Assembly (NCBI RefSeq): GCF_001908275.1 | Contig: NZ_CP018620.1 | Location: 1,798,001 to 1,862,000 of the forward strand | DNA length: 64,000 bases | Reading direction: 5' to 3' | DNA from: Paenibacillus xylanexedens | GTDB lineage: Bacteria > Bacillota > Bacilli > Paenibacillales > Paenibacillaceae | Shown: positions 18,920 to 28,151 of the stretch, piece by piece | Position numbering within the stretch: position 1 is the first letter of the stretch | Layout: every line of letters begins with the position of its first letter | Position numbers and translations under genes: made by a program | Notes under the pieces: model-generated | What the model saw: only the letters and a program-made list of their open reading frames with translations | Databases searched by the model: none | Told to the model about the DNA's origin: nothing

Positions 18920-19173
18920 CGAGATCACCTCATGTTCTATTATACAATCTCCAGTTAGGGGAGATTCAATATGTGACAGTTGTCTGGGAATCCGGTTAGC
19001 TTAGTTTAAATTTCACCCAACTCGGTTACAAAGGAAAGAGTGCAACTTTTATAAAACAACTTCTGATAATAAATTTAACATTTACATGATAACGAAGAGC
19101 ACAGAAATAACCTGCAGAAACGGAGTGTTCGCCTAAAAGCTTTCTGCAAGAAAGCTACATCGGAAGCATACGC

Positions 19174-19221
19174 TATCCCCAGATTTTCCCCTTATATAAG
19201 GGAGAGAAAAATCTGGGGATA
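19174..19221. repeat. Long nested inverted repeat upstream of the SDR gene
   Basis: TATCCCCAGATTTT (19174-19187) pairs perfectly with 19208-19221; inside it sits a second perfect 14-base palindrome, CCCTTATATAAGGG (19189-19202). No T run follows, so it is not an ordinary terminator. It lies in the 367-base divergent gap (18920-19286) between the MerR-type and SDR genes. No other gene is seen there. Confidence 0.8.
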
Positions 19222-19286
19222 ACAGTGATCGGAAGGTTATTCTGTGATCGTAGTGATCAATGTAAATCACCGAGGAGGAATTGAAC

Positions 19287-20189
19287 ATGGCTAATCAAGA
19301 CCAGCACACCATGCAAGATCCAACGACCCAATATCCAAAGGCTACACCGGAGTGGAAACAGCAACAGGATGAGCCGGGGCTTCAGCGTGAGATGACCCCT
19401 GTTCCCGATGCGGGTGAGAAAAGTTATAAAGGCAGCGGACGTTTAACAGGACGCAAAGCAGTTGTGACCGGGGCCGACAGCGGAATTGGCCGGGCGGCAG
19501 CGATTGCGTTTGCCCGTGAAGGTGCAGATGTCGTTCTGGCTTATCTGCCGGAAGAGGAAGCAGATGCACAGGAAGTTGTGAAGCTGATTGAGGAAGCCGG
19601 TCGCAAAGCAATTACGATGCCAGGTGACCTGAAGGATGAGAAATACTGTGAAGAACTCATTGAATCTGCGGTAAAAGAGCTTGGCGGGATTGATATCCTT
19701 GCTAACGTGGCAGGTAAACAGCAGTTTGTAGAGCAGATTGCGGATCTGACTACCGAGCAATTCGATGCGACGTTCAAAACAAATGTCTATTCCATGTTCT
19801 GGCTCTGCAAAGCAGCTGTGAAACACATGAAGCCGGGCAGCTCCATTATCAACACATCATCGATTCAGGCGTACAAACCTTCGCCAATCCTGCTGGATTA
19901 TGCAACAACGAAGGCATCCATTAACACGTTCAGCAAAGCGCTAGCCCAACAGGTGGGTAGCAAAGGGATACGTGTCAACGTTGTTGCACCAGGACCGGTA
20001 TGGACACCGCTCCAGGTCGTGGGTGGACAACCAGTCGAGAAGCTTGCCGATTTTGGCTCCAACACACCGCTTGGTCGAGCAGGACAACCTGCCGAGATGG
20101 CTCCGGCATTTGTGTTCCTGGCAAGCCAGGAATCCAGTTATGTGAGCGGCGAGACATTGAATGCAAATGGCGGTACGGTTAGTCCGTAG
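19287..20189 (+). CDS. SDR-family oxidoreductase, YhdF/YhxC-like stress type
   Basis: 300 aa, start ATG 19287 behind GAGGAGG. It has an N-terminal Gln/Pro-rich extension of about 48 residues (many Q, D, P) before the SDR core, as in the general-stress YhdF/YhxC proteins of Bacilli. The core has [20 protein letters not shown] (NNAG equivalent), the Ser of [10 protein letters not shown] and the YATTK catalytic pair. The C-terminus ends GETLNANGG. Substrate unknown; glucose-dehydrogenase-like or aldehyde reduction are common guesses for the family. It is monocistronic, with a terminator after it and the large inverted repeat 66 bases before the start. Confidence 0.85.
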   Translation: MANQDQHTMQDPTTQYPKATPEWKQQQDEPGLQREMTPVPDAGEKSYKGSGRLTGRKAVVTGADSGIGRAAAIAFAREGADVVLAYLPEEEADAQEVVKLIEEAGRKAITMPGDLKDEKYCEELIESAVKELGGIDILANVAGKQQFVEQIADLTTEQFDATFKTNVYSMFWLCKAAVKHMKPGSSIINTSSIQAYKPSPILLDYATTKASINTFSKALAQQVGSKGIRVNVVAPGPVWTPLQVVGGQPVEKLADFGSNTPLGRAGQPAEMAPAFVFLASQESSYVSGETLNANGGTVSP

Positions 20190-20219
20190 ATAGTCTTAGG
20201 TAATCCGATCAGGGTATCA

Positions 20220-20260
20220 GAGGATACGGTCTCCGAATTGGGGGCGGTATCCTCTTTTTT
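20220..20260 (+). terminator. Terminator after the SDR gene
   Basis: GAGGATAC (20220-20227) pairs with GTATCCTC (20247-20254), followed by a T run. Confidence 0.85.
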
Positions 20261-20296
20261 GTCGTTAAGATGAGAGAAATAAAATATTTTTTTGTA

Positions 20297-20310
20297 TGAA
20301 AGCGTTCTTA
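20297..20310 (+). promoter_or_regulatory. Candidate CcpA cre site
   Basis: TGAAAGCGTTCTTA matches the Bacillus cre consensus TGWAANCGNTNWCA at all but one constrained position. It lies 136 bases before the BtrH-like gene, next to a TATAAA box, which suggests carbon catabolite control. Confidence 0.45.
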
Positions 20311-20445
20311 TATAAAACAGAAAAGGTACATGGTAATATATTCAAGAACATGATCTTCGCTCCCAGCTCTGAGAGTGCGTTGCTTATACAATGAATCTGT
20401 TCAGATCAATACACTATGCCTAGGAATCGAAGGAGGAATTCTGTA

Positions 20446-21441
20446 ATGGCCAAGAATGTACTTAAACTAGGTGACCCTGTCATAAGCACGTACACATCAT
20501 ATGGGACATTAACATCCGTTATGAACGAAGATTTATGGCCATGGATTTTCAATAACTTTATACAAATCAGGTATGCACATGGATGGGGAATTTTTTCGTT
20601 TGATTCTCATCAGTTTCTGCTAAGTACCTGTCCGGGAATTTCCTTTTACAACCTGCCACAAGAAATTGTGATTCGCAAATGGGGAACATCACTTAAGCAA
20701 GTGATTACGGAAGCGATAGATATGGGATATTATCTATATATTTATGCAGATAGATACTACATTGCGTGTACAGACTATTATCAAAAAGAACATCTCATGC
20801 ACGAATTATTGGTGTACGGATATGACCTGGATCAAAATTTGATATACATTGCTGATAATCTTGATGATGGTAAATTCATACAAACCATATGTAGTCTGGA
20901 TGAACTTGAGAAAGGCTACTGGACCATGTCTAATGAGTACAGTTTTTGGACAGAAGTGCGATTTCTCAAGCCTATCCAGAATATCAATTATGCAATTCAT
21001 GTGGAGCAGATTATAACGGCGATGGAAAACTATCTTAACTCAAGTGAGACATATGACTTAGTGAGAGATCAGAAATACGATTTTGGAATGCAAGCTATTC
21101 AACGCATCTTTACCGACATTGAGCAGGCAGCCCTAGTTGGAGAAGCATTGGATTCACGTGTCTTTCATCTTTTGTATGAACATAAGCTACTAATGGAGTT
21201 ACGTTTATCTTATTTAATGGAGAAATTAATCATTGAGCCAGATGCAACTTTTATGGAATTAAGCACTATTCTGAAACAGGACTACTTTAAATTGAGAAAT
21301 ATAGTTCTGAAATACAATATAACGCGTGATGCAATTACACTAAATAAAATAAGTGAGAGATTGCAAGAGAATCTCATGAAAGAAAAAGCATTTATTTCTT
21401 CTTTTATTACCAGATTGCAACAGGTTAAATCAATGGCTTAA
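20446..21441 (+). CDS. BtrH N-terminal-like protein, function unknown
   Basis: 331 aa from ATG 20446 behind AAGGAGGA; an in-frame ATG at 20416 precedes the ribosome binding site and is rejected. The first 180 residues are rich in Tyr/aromatics, with a block HLMHELLVYGYDLDQNLIYIAD that recalls the BtrH N-terminal domain, a papain-like fold used in butirosin side-chain transfer and common as stand-alone proteins near Paenibacillus peptide clusters. The catalytic Cys cannot be placed with confidence. The last 130 residues are alpha-helical. No biosynthetic partner is adjacent. The family assignment is tentative. Confidence 0.45.
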   Translation: MAKNVLKLGDPVISTYTSYGTLTSVMNEDLWPWIFNNFIQIRYAHGWGIFSFDSHQFLLSTCPGISFYNLPQEIVIRKWGTSLKQVITEAIDMGYYLYIYADRYYIACTDYYQKEHLMHELLVYGYDLDQNLIYIADNLDDGKFIQTICSLDELEKGYWTMSNEYSFWTEVRFLKPIQNINYAIHVEQIITAMENYLNSSETYDLVRDQKYDFGMQAIQRIFTDIEQAALVGEALDSRVFHLLYEHKLLMELRLSYLMEKLIIEPDATFMELSTILKQDYFKLRNIVLKYNITRDAITLNKISERLQENLMKEKAFISSFITRLQQVKSMA

Positions 21442-21463
21442 AGTCATCAATTAATAGACAAAA

Positions 21464-21497
21464 AATCCCCTTTGCTTGTGAAAAAGCAAAGGGGATT
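21464..21497 (-). terminator. Terminator of the transglutaminase-like lipoprotein gene
   Basis: AATCCCCTTTGCTT (21464-21477) pairs with AAGCAAAGGGGATT (21484-21497). The T tract lies on the minus-strand side, so it serves the leftward gene; it may also stop rightward transcription. Confidence 0.88.
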
Positions 21498-21511
21498 GCT
21501 GTGTAACTAAG

Positions 21512-24034
21512 TTACTTCTGCTCTGGTTTCGGGTCCAGAATGGCATAACTGCCTAGCGTGGCTAATTGTGCTGTGTTCAGAAGCGCTTCATCCACTGCAG
21601 CGAGGGCTTCGCCGGCAGCTGTCATCAGCTCATCAGAGTCAACAGGTGAGGCGAAACGGAGAATGACCCGGTTCTCTCCTTTTTTGAGTTCACTCTCAGC
21701 CTTGGTTTTGTACTCATTAATGGAAGCGACTTCGAGACCATTTTGCACATAATAATCATTGGCATCGCTCTCGCCATTAAACATCACGAGCTCGGAATCA
21801 AGCCAGTAATCTTGATCCGCTATTGTTTTCTGACTGGCAGCAGTCTCATCATTGGCATTGTACAGGAAATACGGGATGCCGGAGTTCGTCAGGTTGTTGG
21901 TGGCATCGACATGGAACCATTCGTTCCCGATTTTGACCTTGTTCCATGCATGTGGAACGCCGCTGGAAGCGCCCGTTACAACGATGCTTTCCAGTCCCGA
22001 GAGATCGGAGAGCAATTTGTAAACGGAAGCATAGCTGGCACATACCCCGACACCTTTGACCAGAATACCGTATGTGGTAAACGAGTCATTGAACTGCGGA
22101 TCGACATTTTTGAAGTTGTTTTGCTCCGCATTTTCCAGCGCTGCATCGTCATACTTCGCGTTATCGTTCAGATAATCGTAGATGGCTTTTCGTTTCTCGT
22201 CTTCGTTCATGCCATCCTTGATAATGGAAGCCACTACTTCGTTTGCTTTGGCAATAATCTCATCTTGCTTCTTCTGGATACCACTAGCCGATTCTTTGTA
22301 ATGAATGGAAAGAGTAAGCGTACCATAGTTGTATTCGAAACCTTCCACACCAAGAATCAATGGATTCTGGTACATCACTTTCAAAACAACATCTGAGAGT
22401 GTCGTGAAATTCTGAGCTTCGGGGAAAGCTTTTAACGAAATTTTATCTTGTGCCGCAATCATGTTTTTGGCCAAAACTTCTTCCAATGCGGAATCCGCAT
22501 TGATCATTGCATCACCTGTAGCAGGCTGAGGCACGGTTTCCTGATTACCTTGTTCTACATTTTGCTGTGTATTGGACTTCTGCTCATCGACCAGATTGTC
22601 TTCTTCAGTTTCAGGAGCGGGAGCAGGTGTTTCATTGGAAGCTTCTTCAGAAGCCATATCTGAAGAATTATCAGAAGTATCATCGGAAGCCTCAGTAGAT
22701 AGAGGATCAGTTGCATCTTCTGACGTTCCAGTATCGGTTGTAGACTCTGTAGTTGGAGTTTCCGAAGCGGGTGCTTCTTCTGTTTCCGTTGCAGACTCAG
22801 GTGCATCATGATTGTTGATGATCGTTGGCACATCAGGTGCAGGGACGTAAGGTGTGTCATTCTTCGTTTCCACCAGTCCGTTGCTGGAATCGGCTACGGT
22901 TTGCTGAGCAAGTCTGTCCAGGTCTGCTTGAGTTACATTCTCTACGCGCACGTAACTTTTCAGAGCTGTTCCTTTAATATGAAAAGGAATATTCGTTTCA
23001 TTGAACTCTGAAATCTCTACGCTCTTGGTATCATAGACAATGGTTTCACGAGTTAGAGAGCCGTCATTGTACTCAACTGTTGCTTTCTGAGGAAGTACAT
23101 CTATATTCTTTAATTTCTCCCTATACAATTGTTCTTTCAGAGATGTTGGCAACTGGGAAGCAAGCGGAGCTGTAGGGACACCTCTGCTAAAATTGGATTC
23201 TTTGCCTCCACCGATTGCAGTGACGTAATATTCTCCTCGTATACCATGGTTCTGAGTGGTAGTTATCATTTCATTATAAGTGCCTAGCCCGCCTTTTCCG
23301 TCTCTCAAAAAATCATTGAAAGACGTCTCTGTCGTTACCGCAATATCTAAAGGCAGACTATTACTGAAAGCGTCCTCTGCGCCAGTTAGAGGTACATTTG
23401 TATCGAAGTTGGTTAGGTCAGAACGTTTATAAATTTTATATTCTGTGGCACCTTCAACCTTGTCCCAGACCAACTTGAACCGTCTATCTTTGTCAATTTC
23501 GTATCTTAGGTTAGGTACGGGTAACTCCGATTTCACTGTAAACGGAATAATGATGGGCTGATCGAGTAGTGTTAGCTTCTCAGCATCTGGATCATAATTC
23601 AGACGAATGTAATAAATGGGGGCACCGCCCCAAGAACTTTGATCCTTGTTCATCATGGAATCTGAACTTAAAACGCCCCATCCAAGAGGCTTAATGGAAA
23701 CGTTGTTGCCATTGCTTTCACGAAGGGCATAAACATCGCTTGCTTTGAGTGCTTTAATATCGGTATGTACACTAATAATGTCACTAGCTGACAGGTTACT
23801 TTTACGTAAATCTGCTTTAAACTTGAACGTAAATTCTTCATCCTGAGCTACATTGTACATCGGCATGATCGCTTGTTCCGATTCAGAGCCGTATTTCTGT
23901 TTCAAACTTAAAATGGTAGAACCTTCTACTACTTCTGTAGGATTATTCTCGGACGGACTGCTTTCCTGCTCAGTACTCTGGCATCCAACCAGTAACAGGG
24001 TGAGCGCAAACATAACGAAAAATAGACGTTTCAT
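21512..24034 (-). CDS. Transglutaminase-like surface lipoprotein
   Basis: 840 aa. The N-terminal signal ends in the lipobox LLVGC (Cys near residue 18). Residues 40-390 contain beta-sandwich regions, including an Fn3-like stretch (FKLVWDKVEGATEYKIYKRSDL). Residues about 400-515 are a Thr/Glu/Ser/Ala-rich linker of low complexity, probably spanning the cell wall. The C-terminal third is a transglutaminase-core domain: Cys in GVGVCASYASVYK, His in GVPHAWNKVKI and Asp in WFHVDATNN. Such domains act as proteases, peptide crosslinkers or amidases; here it is extracellular and anchored. Ribosome binding site upstream: AGAAAGCGG (moderate). Confidence 0.8.
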   Translation of the reverse strand: MKRLFFVMFALTLLLVGCQSTEQESSPSENNPTEVVEGSTILSLKQKYGSESEQAIMPMYNVAQDEEFTFKFKADLRKSNLSASDIISVHTDIKALKASDVYALRESNGNNVSIKPLGWGVLSSDSMMNKDQSSWGGAPIYYIRLNYDPDAEKLTLLDQPIIIPFTVKSELPVPNLRYEIDKDRRFKLVWDKVEGATEYKIYKRSDLTNFDTNVPLTGAEDAFSNSLPLDIAVTTETSFNDFLRDGKGGLGTYNEMITTTQNHGIRGEYYVTAIGGGKESNFSRGVPTAPLASQLPTSLKEQLYREKLKNIDVLPQKATVEYNDGSLTRETIVYDTKSVEISEFNETNIPFHIKGTALKSYVRVENVTQADLDRLAQQTVADSSNGLVETKNDTPYVPAPDVPTIINNHDAPESATETEEAPASETPTTESTTDTGTSEDATDPLSTEASDDTSDNSSDMASEEASNETPAPAPETEEDNLVDEQKSNTQQNVEQGNQETVPQPATGDAMINADSALEEVLAKNMIAAQDKISLKAFPEAQNFTTLSDVVLKVMYQNPLILGVEGFEYNYGTLTLSIHYKESASGIQKKQDEIIAKANEVVASIIKDGMNEDEKRKAIYDYLNDNAKYDDAALENAEQNNFKNVDPQFNDSFTTYGILVKGVGVCASYASVYKLLSDLSGLESIVVTGASSGVPHAWNKVKIGNEWFHVDATNNLTNSGIPYFLYNANDETAASQKTIADQDYWLDSELVMFNGESDANDYYVQNGLEVASINEYKTKAESELKKGENRVILRFASPVDSDELMTAAGEALAAVDEALLNTAQLATLGSYAILDPKPEQK

Positions 24035-24221
24035 GATACACCGCTTTCTTGTTTTTCTGAGTTGCTCTGATGGCTACGTTCTACACACCGAAAGATTATC
24101 AGATATGGTTAAAACCCTTACTCGAACCTCTTAACGCCCAAACCTCCTATTAATTTCCTAATATCCTTTGCTAGTTTATGGTCATATTGACGCATTGTCA
24201 AGGTGAGAGGGTAGGTTTTAA

Positions 24222-24551
24222 GTCCTGGCTCATCAAGTAATATCCGAAGCTGAGGTCACGGTCACCCGAACACCTTCCGATTATGGGGATCATGTGCGAG
24301 AGATGATTGAAGCATACGGGGAATTTTCACTCAAAATTCAAGAGATGCTGACGCAAGGTGATAAAGTTTATGTGCGCTGGAGACAAACGGGTACCCATAT
24401 TGGCGAAGTGGACGGATACAGTCCAACCAACCTTCCCGTGATTGAAATTGCCAGTGCGGTATACCGAGTGGAAAACGAACAAATTGCAGAGTATTGGATA
24501 CAGATCGACAGGATGGGCATCGAAAAACAATTGGAACGTAATCGGGGCTGA
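24222..24551 (+). pseudogene. Truncated SnoaL-like ester cyclase family remnant
   Basis: The frame is open from 24222 after a stop, but the first plausible start (GTG 24294) leaves only 85 aa against about 130-140 for the family. The visible part has the SnoaL-type core (MLTQGDKVYVRWRQTGTHIGE, then IASAVYRVENEQIAEYW). Family-like sequence continues upstream of the GTG (EAEVTVTRTPSDYGDHV) without a start or ribosome binding site, so the N-terminus appears deleted or frameshifted. A terminator follows directly. It could still be made as a short protein from the GTG. Confidence 0.5.
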
Positions 24552-24573
24552 GTAGTTTCTCAGCTCTTTTTTA
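24545..24573 (+). terminator. Terminator overlapping the SnoaL-remnant stop
   Basis: GGGCTGAG (24545-24552) pairs with CTCAGCTC (24559-24566; one G-U pair), followed by T residues. Confidence 0.75.
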
Positions 24574-24586
24574 GTTTTCAGTTATT

Positions 24587-24627
24587 TGTAAGCGTTCCCG
24601 TGTTATAATGGACAAAGTTGTATACAA
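24587..24627 (+). promoter_or_regulatory. GH94 control region: cre-like box, -10 box and palindromic operator
   Basis: TGTAAGCGTTCCCG (24587-24600) is a cre-like box matching most of the CcpA consensus; TATAAT follows at 24604-24609 as a good -10 box. Just downstream is the palindrome TTGTATACAA (24618-24627), flanked by AG/GT, the size and type of a GntR- or LacI-family operator, placed to block transcription initiation. No cognate regulator is adjacent. Confidence 0.55.
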
Positions 24628-24683
24628 GTTACCTAAAACGTTTTCTGTCTTTTGACTCCATTATCTGAAAGTGAGGTTCAGTG

Positions 24684-27062
24684 ATGATTAAAGCAACGGA
24701 AGATAATCAATATGTTGAACTGACAAGCCCGACAAGTTTACCGAAGGCATCTGGATTCCTTTGGAATGAAAAGATGATGATTCATGTGAATTGCCGGGGG
24801 TACGCGGTGGCCCAATTCATGCAGCCCGAACCTGCCAAATATTCGTACGCGCCCAACCTGGAAGCGAAGACGTTTATGCAACCGGAGCAGCCTTACTATG
24901 CCCACCATCCGGGACGGTTTGTCTACATTAAAGATGAAATAAGTGGCGAAATCTTCTCCGCCCCGTATGAACCGGTTCGCAAGCAGGCGGATAGCTATAC
25001 GTTCGCTGTTGGTAAACACGATATTCATTGGAAGGTGGTTCAGGACGACATTTGCATCGAGATGTCCCTGCGTCTGCCGAAGGAAGATGTCATGGAGCTA
25101 TGGCGCGTGAAGGTAACCAATCTGTCTTCGAGAAAACGCAAGCTGAGTATCTACCCGTATTATACGGTCGGTTATATGTCCTGGATGAACCAATCCGGTA
25201 CATATGTGGAAGATTTGCAGGGCATTGTCTGCTCGGCGGTTACGCCATATCAGAAATATCAGGATTATAGCAAAATCAAAAACTACAGCGACAAAACCTA
25301 TCTGCTTGCAGATCACAAACCGACCACGTGGGAAGTGAATCATGAGAGCTTTGAAGGCGAAGGCGGACTTCATAATCCTTCTGCCCTTCAGTCAGAGACG
25401 CTGGCTGGTGGAGATGCACGGTACGAGACACCTGTGGCAGTATTGCAATATAGAGTCGAACTGGAAGCGGGAGCGGAGCAGGCGTATCGATTCATCTTTG
25501 GGCCGGCTCATGATGAGACAGAGATTGAGGGCATTCGTCAGCATTATTTTGTGAAGCAGAATGAGGAAGGACAGGATGGTTTCACCGCAGCCGAGCAGGA
25601 GTATGCTGAGTATATTGCGGAAGGGCAAGGGAACATCCAGATTGAGACACCGGACAGCTGGTTAGATAATGTCGTGAATCACTGGCTACCTCGCCAGATG
25701 TACTATCATGGCAAAACCAATCGTCTGACAACCGATCCGCAGACGCGGAATTATTTGCAGGACAACATGGGTATGAGTTATATTCAGCCGCAGATTGCAC
25801 GAGCTGCGTTCTTGACAGCCTTGTCTCAGCAGCATATAAGCGGCGCGATGCCAGACGGCATTATTTTGCACCCGGATGCAGAATTGAAATATATTAACCA
25901 GGTTCCTCATACCGATCATTGTATCTGGCTTCCGGTCTGTATGAAGACCTATTTGGATGAAACGAATGACCATAGCATTTTGGAGGAACAGGTTGCTTTT
26001 ACAGACAGTGAAAAGAAGGTTACCGTACTGGAGCATATGAATCTTGCAATGCGCTGGTTGATCCATGAGCGTGATGCGCGCGGGTTGAACTATATCAATC
26101 AGGGTGACTGGTGTGATCCGATGAACATGGTGGGATACAAAGGCAAAGGCGTATCCGGCTGGCTGACCATTGCGACGGCATATGCGTTCAATGTGTGGGC
26201 AGATATTAGTGAACAGGCAGGGCATGCCGAGGTCGCAGCGGAATTCCGTCAGGAAGCCAACCAGACCAATGCGGTAGCCAATGAGTATCTGTGGGATGGG
26301 GACTGGTATGCCCGCGGAATTACGGATGATAACGTAGTGTTTGGTGTAAGCAACGACGTGGAAGGGCGCATCTATATCAATCCTCAGAGCTGGGCACTTA
26401 TGAGCGGTGCTGCGGATCAGGAGAAACAGGAGAAGTTAATTCGTGCCGTAGAGGAGCAATTGGAGACGCCATATGGTGTCGAGAAGCTCGCGCCGTCTTT
26501 CACAGCGATGCGGGAAGATGTAGGTCGAGTTACGCAGAAACATCCGGGAAGTGCGGAGAATGGTGCAGTGTACAATCACGCGGCGGCGTTCTATATATAT
26601 GCGTTGTACCTGGTGGGCGAGAAGGAGAAGGCGTACCGTCTGTTGCGTAAAATGATTCCGGGCCCCGATGCCGAGGATATTCTTCAACGGGGTCAGCTAC
26701 CCGTATTTATCCCGAATTATTATCGCGGAGCCTATCGTCAATTCCCACGTACAGCTGGGCGCTCCAGTCATTTGTTCAACACGGGCACGGTGCCTTGGGT
26801 GTATCGTTGTCTGATCGACGGATTGTTTGGACTGCAAGGTCATGCACAAGGACTTCAAGTGCGTCCGCAACTACCTGAAGACTGGAACGAGGTATCGGTC
26901 ACACGTTTGTTCCGCGGAGCTGAGCTGAATGTAAACATGAAGAAGGATGCTTCTGTCGAGCAGATTGAGGTGCATGTTGACGGTCAACGGATTGCAGGCG
27001 ACATCATCAAGAATATACAGGCTGGCGTGAAATATGAGGTGCTGGTGAAACTGCCTTTGTAG
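24684..27062 (+). CDS. GH94-family glycoside phosphorylase (cellobiose phosphorylase-like)
   Basis: 792 aa, start ATG 24684 seven bases after GTGAGG (GTG 24681 is less well spaced). The layout is that of GH94: an N-terminal beta-sandwich (about residues 1-290; YPYYTVGYMSWMNQ), a linker helix region, an (alpha/alpha)6 barrel with the catalytic acid in the INQGDWCDPMNM block near residue 475, and a C-terminal beta domain. Family members cleave beta-glucosidic disaccharides with phosphate to a sugar-1-phosphate. The substrate (cellobiose, cellobionate, laminaribiose, chitobiose) cannot be decided here. It is cytoplasmic and has no signal peptide. No transporter is adjacent; the cre box at its promoter fits sugar catabolism. 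Confidence 0.75.
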   Translation: MIKATEDNQYVELTSPTSLPKASGFLWNEKMMIHVNCRGYAVAQFMQPEPAKYSYAPNLEAKTFMQPEQPYYAHHPGRFVYIKDEISGEIFSAPYEPVRKQADSYTFAVGKHDIHWKVVQDDICIEMSLRLPKEDVMELWRVKVTNLSSRKRKLSIYPYYTVGYMSWMNQSGTYVEDLQGIVCSAVTPYQKYQDYSKIKNYSDKTYLLADHKPTTWEVNHESFEGEGGLHNPSALQSETLAGGDARYETPVAVLQYRVELEAGAEQAYRFIFGPAHDETEIEGIRQHYFVKQNEEGQDGFTAAEQEYAEYIAEGQGNIQIETPDSWLDNVVNHWLPRQMYYHGKTNRLTTDPQTRNYLQDNMGMSYIQPQIARAAFLTALSQQHISGAMPDGIILHPDAELKYINQVPHTDHCIWLPVCMKTYLDETNDHSILEEQVAFTDSEKKVTVLEHMNLAMRWLIHERDARGLNYINQGDWCDPMNMVGYKGKGVSGWLTIATAYAFNVWADISEQAGHAEVAAEFRQEANQTNAVANEYLWDGDWYARGITDDNVVFGVSNDVEGRIYINPQSWALMSGAADQEKQEKLIRAVEEQLETPYGVEKLAPSFTAMREDVGRVTQKHPGSAENGAVYNHAAAFYIYALYLVGEKEKAYRLLRKMIPGPDAEDILQRGQLPVFIPNYYRGAYRQFPRTAGRSSHLFNTGTVPWVYRCLIDGLFGLQGHAQGLQVRPQLPEDWNEVSVTRLFRGAELNVNMKKDASVEQIEVHVDGQRIAGDIIKNIQAGVKYEVLVKLPL

Positions 27063-27124
27063 AAAGAGTACGGAGTAGCTGATAAACGGTGTGAAGAGTT
27101 TTGGACAATCACTAAGAAAAATTA

Positions 27125-27160
27125 AAAACTGCCTTTCCTTCATAGGAGGAGGGCAGTTTT
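27125..27160. terminator. Bidirectional terminator between the GH94 and GNAT genes
   Basis: AAAACTGCC (27125-27133) pairs with GGCAGTTTT (27152-27160), with further CCTTTCCTT/AGGAGGAGG pairing inside. T-rich flanks occur on both strands and the genes converge. Confidence 0.85.
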
Positions 27161-27247
27161 GCTTTCAAGATGTTGTTTTGAATTAATCTGTTTGTCAGAC
27201 TGAATATGATAAAAGAATCCACAAGCTAAGCTTGATTAGCAAACACT

Positions 27248-28003
27248 CTATTCTTTGACTCTGTACCAATAGCTATAAATCTCTGAATAACCCAGCTTGG
27301 CGTAAAGCTTTAACGCAGGTGCATTATTCGCAACCACTTGCAGGTAACTGGAGGTAGCGCCCTGTCTTTTTGCCCAATGCAATAGATGCAAGATCATCTG
27401 TTCAGCAAGTCCCCGATTTCGAAAGTTAGCGTCTGTAATGATATCATACAACCCGATATAGCCACGTTCGATGACACCAAATCCACAAGCGACGACTTGC
27501 CCGTCGATCAACAGCGAGATGAAACCTACCTTTGTCCGGATATTGTCCAACATTAATTCCGTCGTTTCCCGTTGCAGATCATTCACCTGATTTAGCCTGC
27601 AAAAATGATCCAGCCACGCTGCGGTCAACTGTTCGTCGATCTGTACAGCTTGGTGCACAGGCTCTTTGATCTCTTCCAGACTCCGAGTCTGGATACGGGT
27701 CAGATCGACAACGCCATACCCTTTTTCTTGCAAAAGCTGGTCGAGATGATCCGGCTGAATAAACGGTGTGATTTTGAATATGGTATTTAACTGATTGGAA
27801 GCATAGATGCGCTCACATTCCTCAATCTTTTCATGCACATCCAGAGTGGAGTAGTGGATCGGTTGAACGGAGTTGGCACGTTTGGTATATCCTTTGGCAA
27901 AACGCAGTACCCAGCCGTCATATAATAAGGTGGACAAGGGTTGCCAGTGGTTAAGCGATAGTTCTTCAATGGTTTTATGTTCTGAGTCTATGGTATGCGT
28001 CAT
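27248..28003 (-). CDS. GNAT-family N-acetyltransferase
   Basis: 251 aa, start ATG 28003 six bases after GGAGGTTGG-type sequence. The N-terminal half (residues 1-120) is a divergent lobe. The C-terminal GNAT domain has a beta-4 GLYDIITDANFRNRG segment giving the acetyl-CoA pyrophosphate loop (R-x-x-G), the ASSYLQVVANNAPALKLYAKLGY-type motif with the Asn and Tyr that close the fold, and a final YWYRVKE strand. The acceptor is unknown. Single gene. Confidence 0.85.
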   Translation of the reverse strand: MTHTIDSEHKTIEELSLNHWQPLSTLLYDGWVLRFAKGYTKRANSVQPIHYSTLDVHEKIEECERIYASNQLNTIFKITPFIQPDHLDQLLQEKGYGVVDLTRIQTRSLEEIKEPVHQAVQIDEQLTAAWLDHFCRLNQVNDLQRETTELMLDNIRTKVGFISLLIDGQVVACGFGVIERGYIGLYDIITDANFRNRGLAEQMILHLLHWAKRQGATSSYLQVVANNAPALKLYAKLGYSEIYSYWYRVKE

Positions 28004-28151
28004 ATCCAACCTCCGATTTTATGATTAAATAATAATACATAATTGTGCATAAAAATACAATACAAACATATATATCGTCGAACAGCATGCATTATAGCCG
28101 GAGATGGTATACAATTTGATTGAATGAATAATTTCAGAAGCGGAGCGCATT

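Noticed and set aside
19174..19221. Large hairpin as a rho-independent terminator
   Set aside because: No T tract follows on either strand and no gene ends next to it, so it is listed as a repeat of unknown role.
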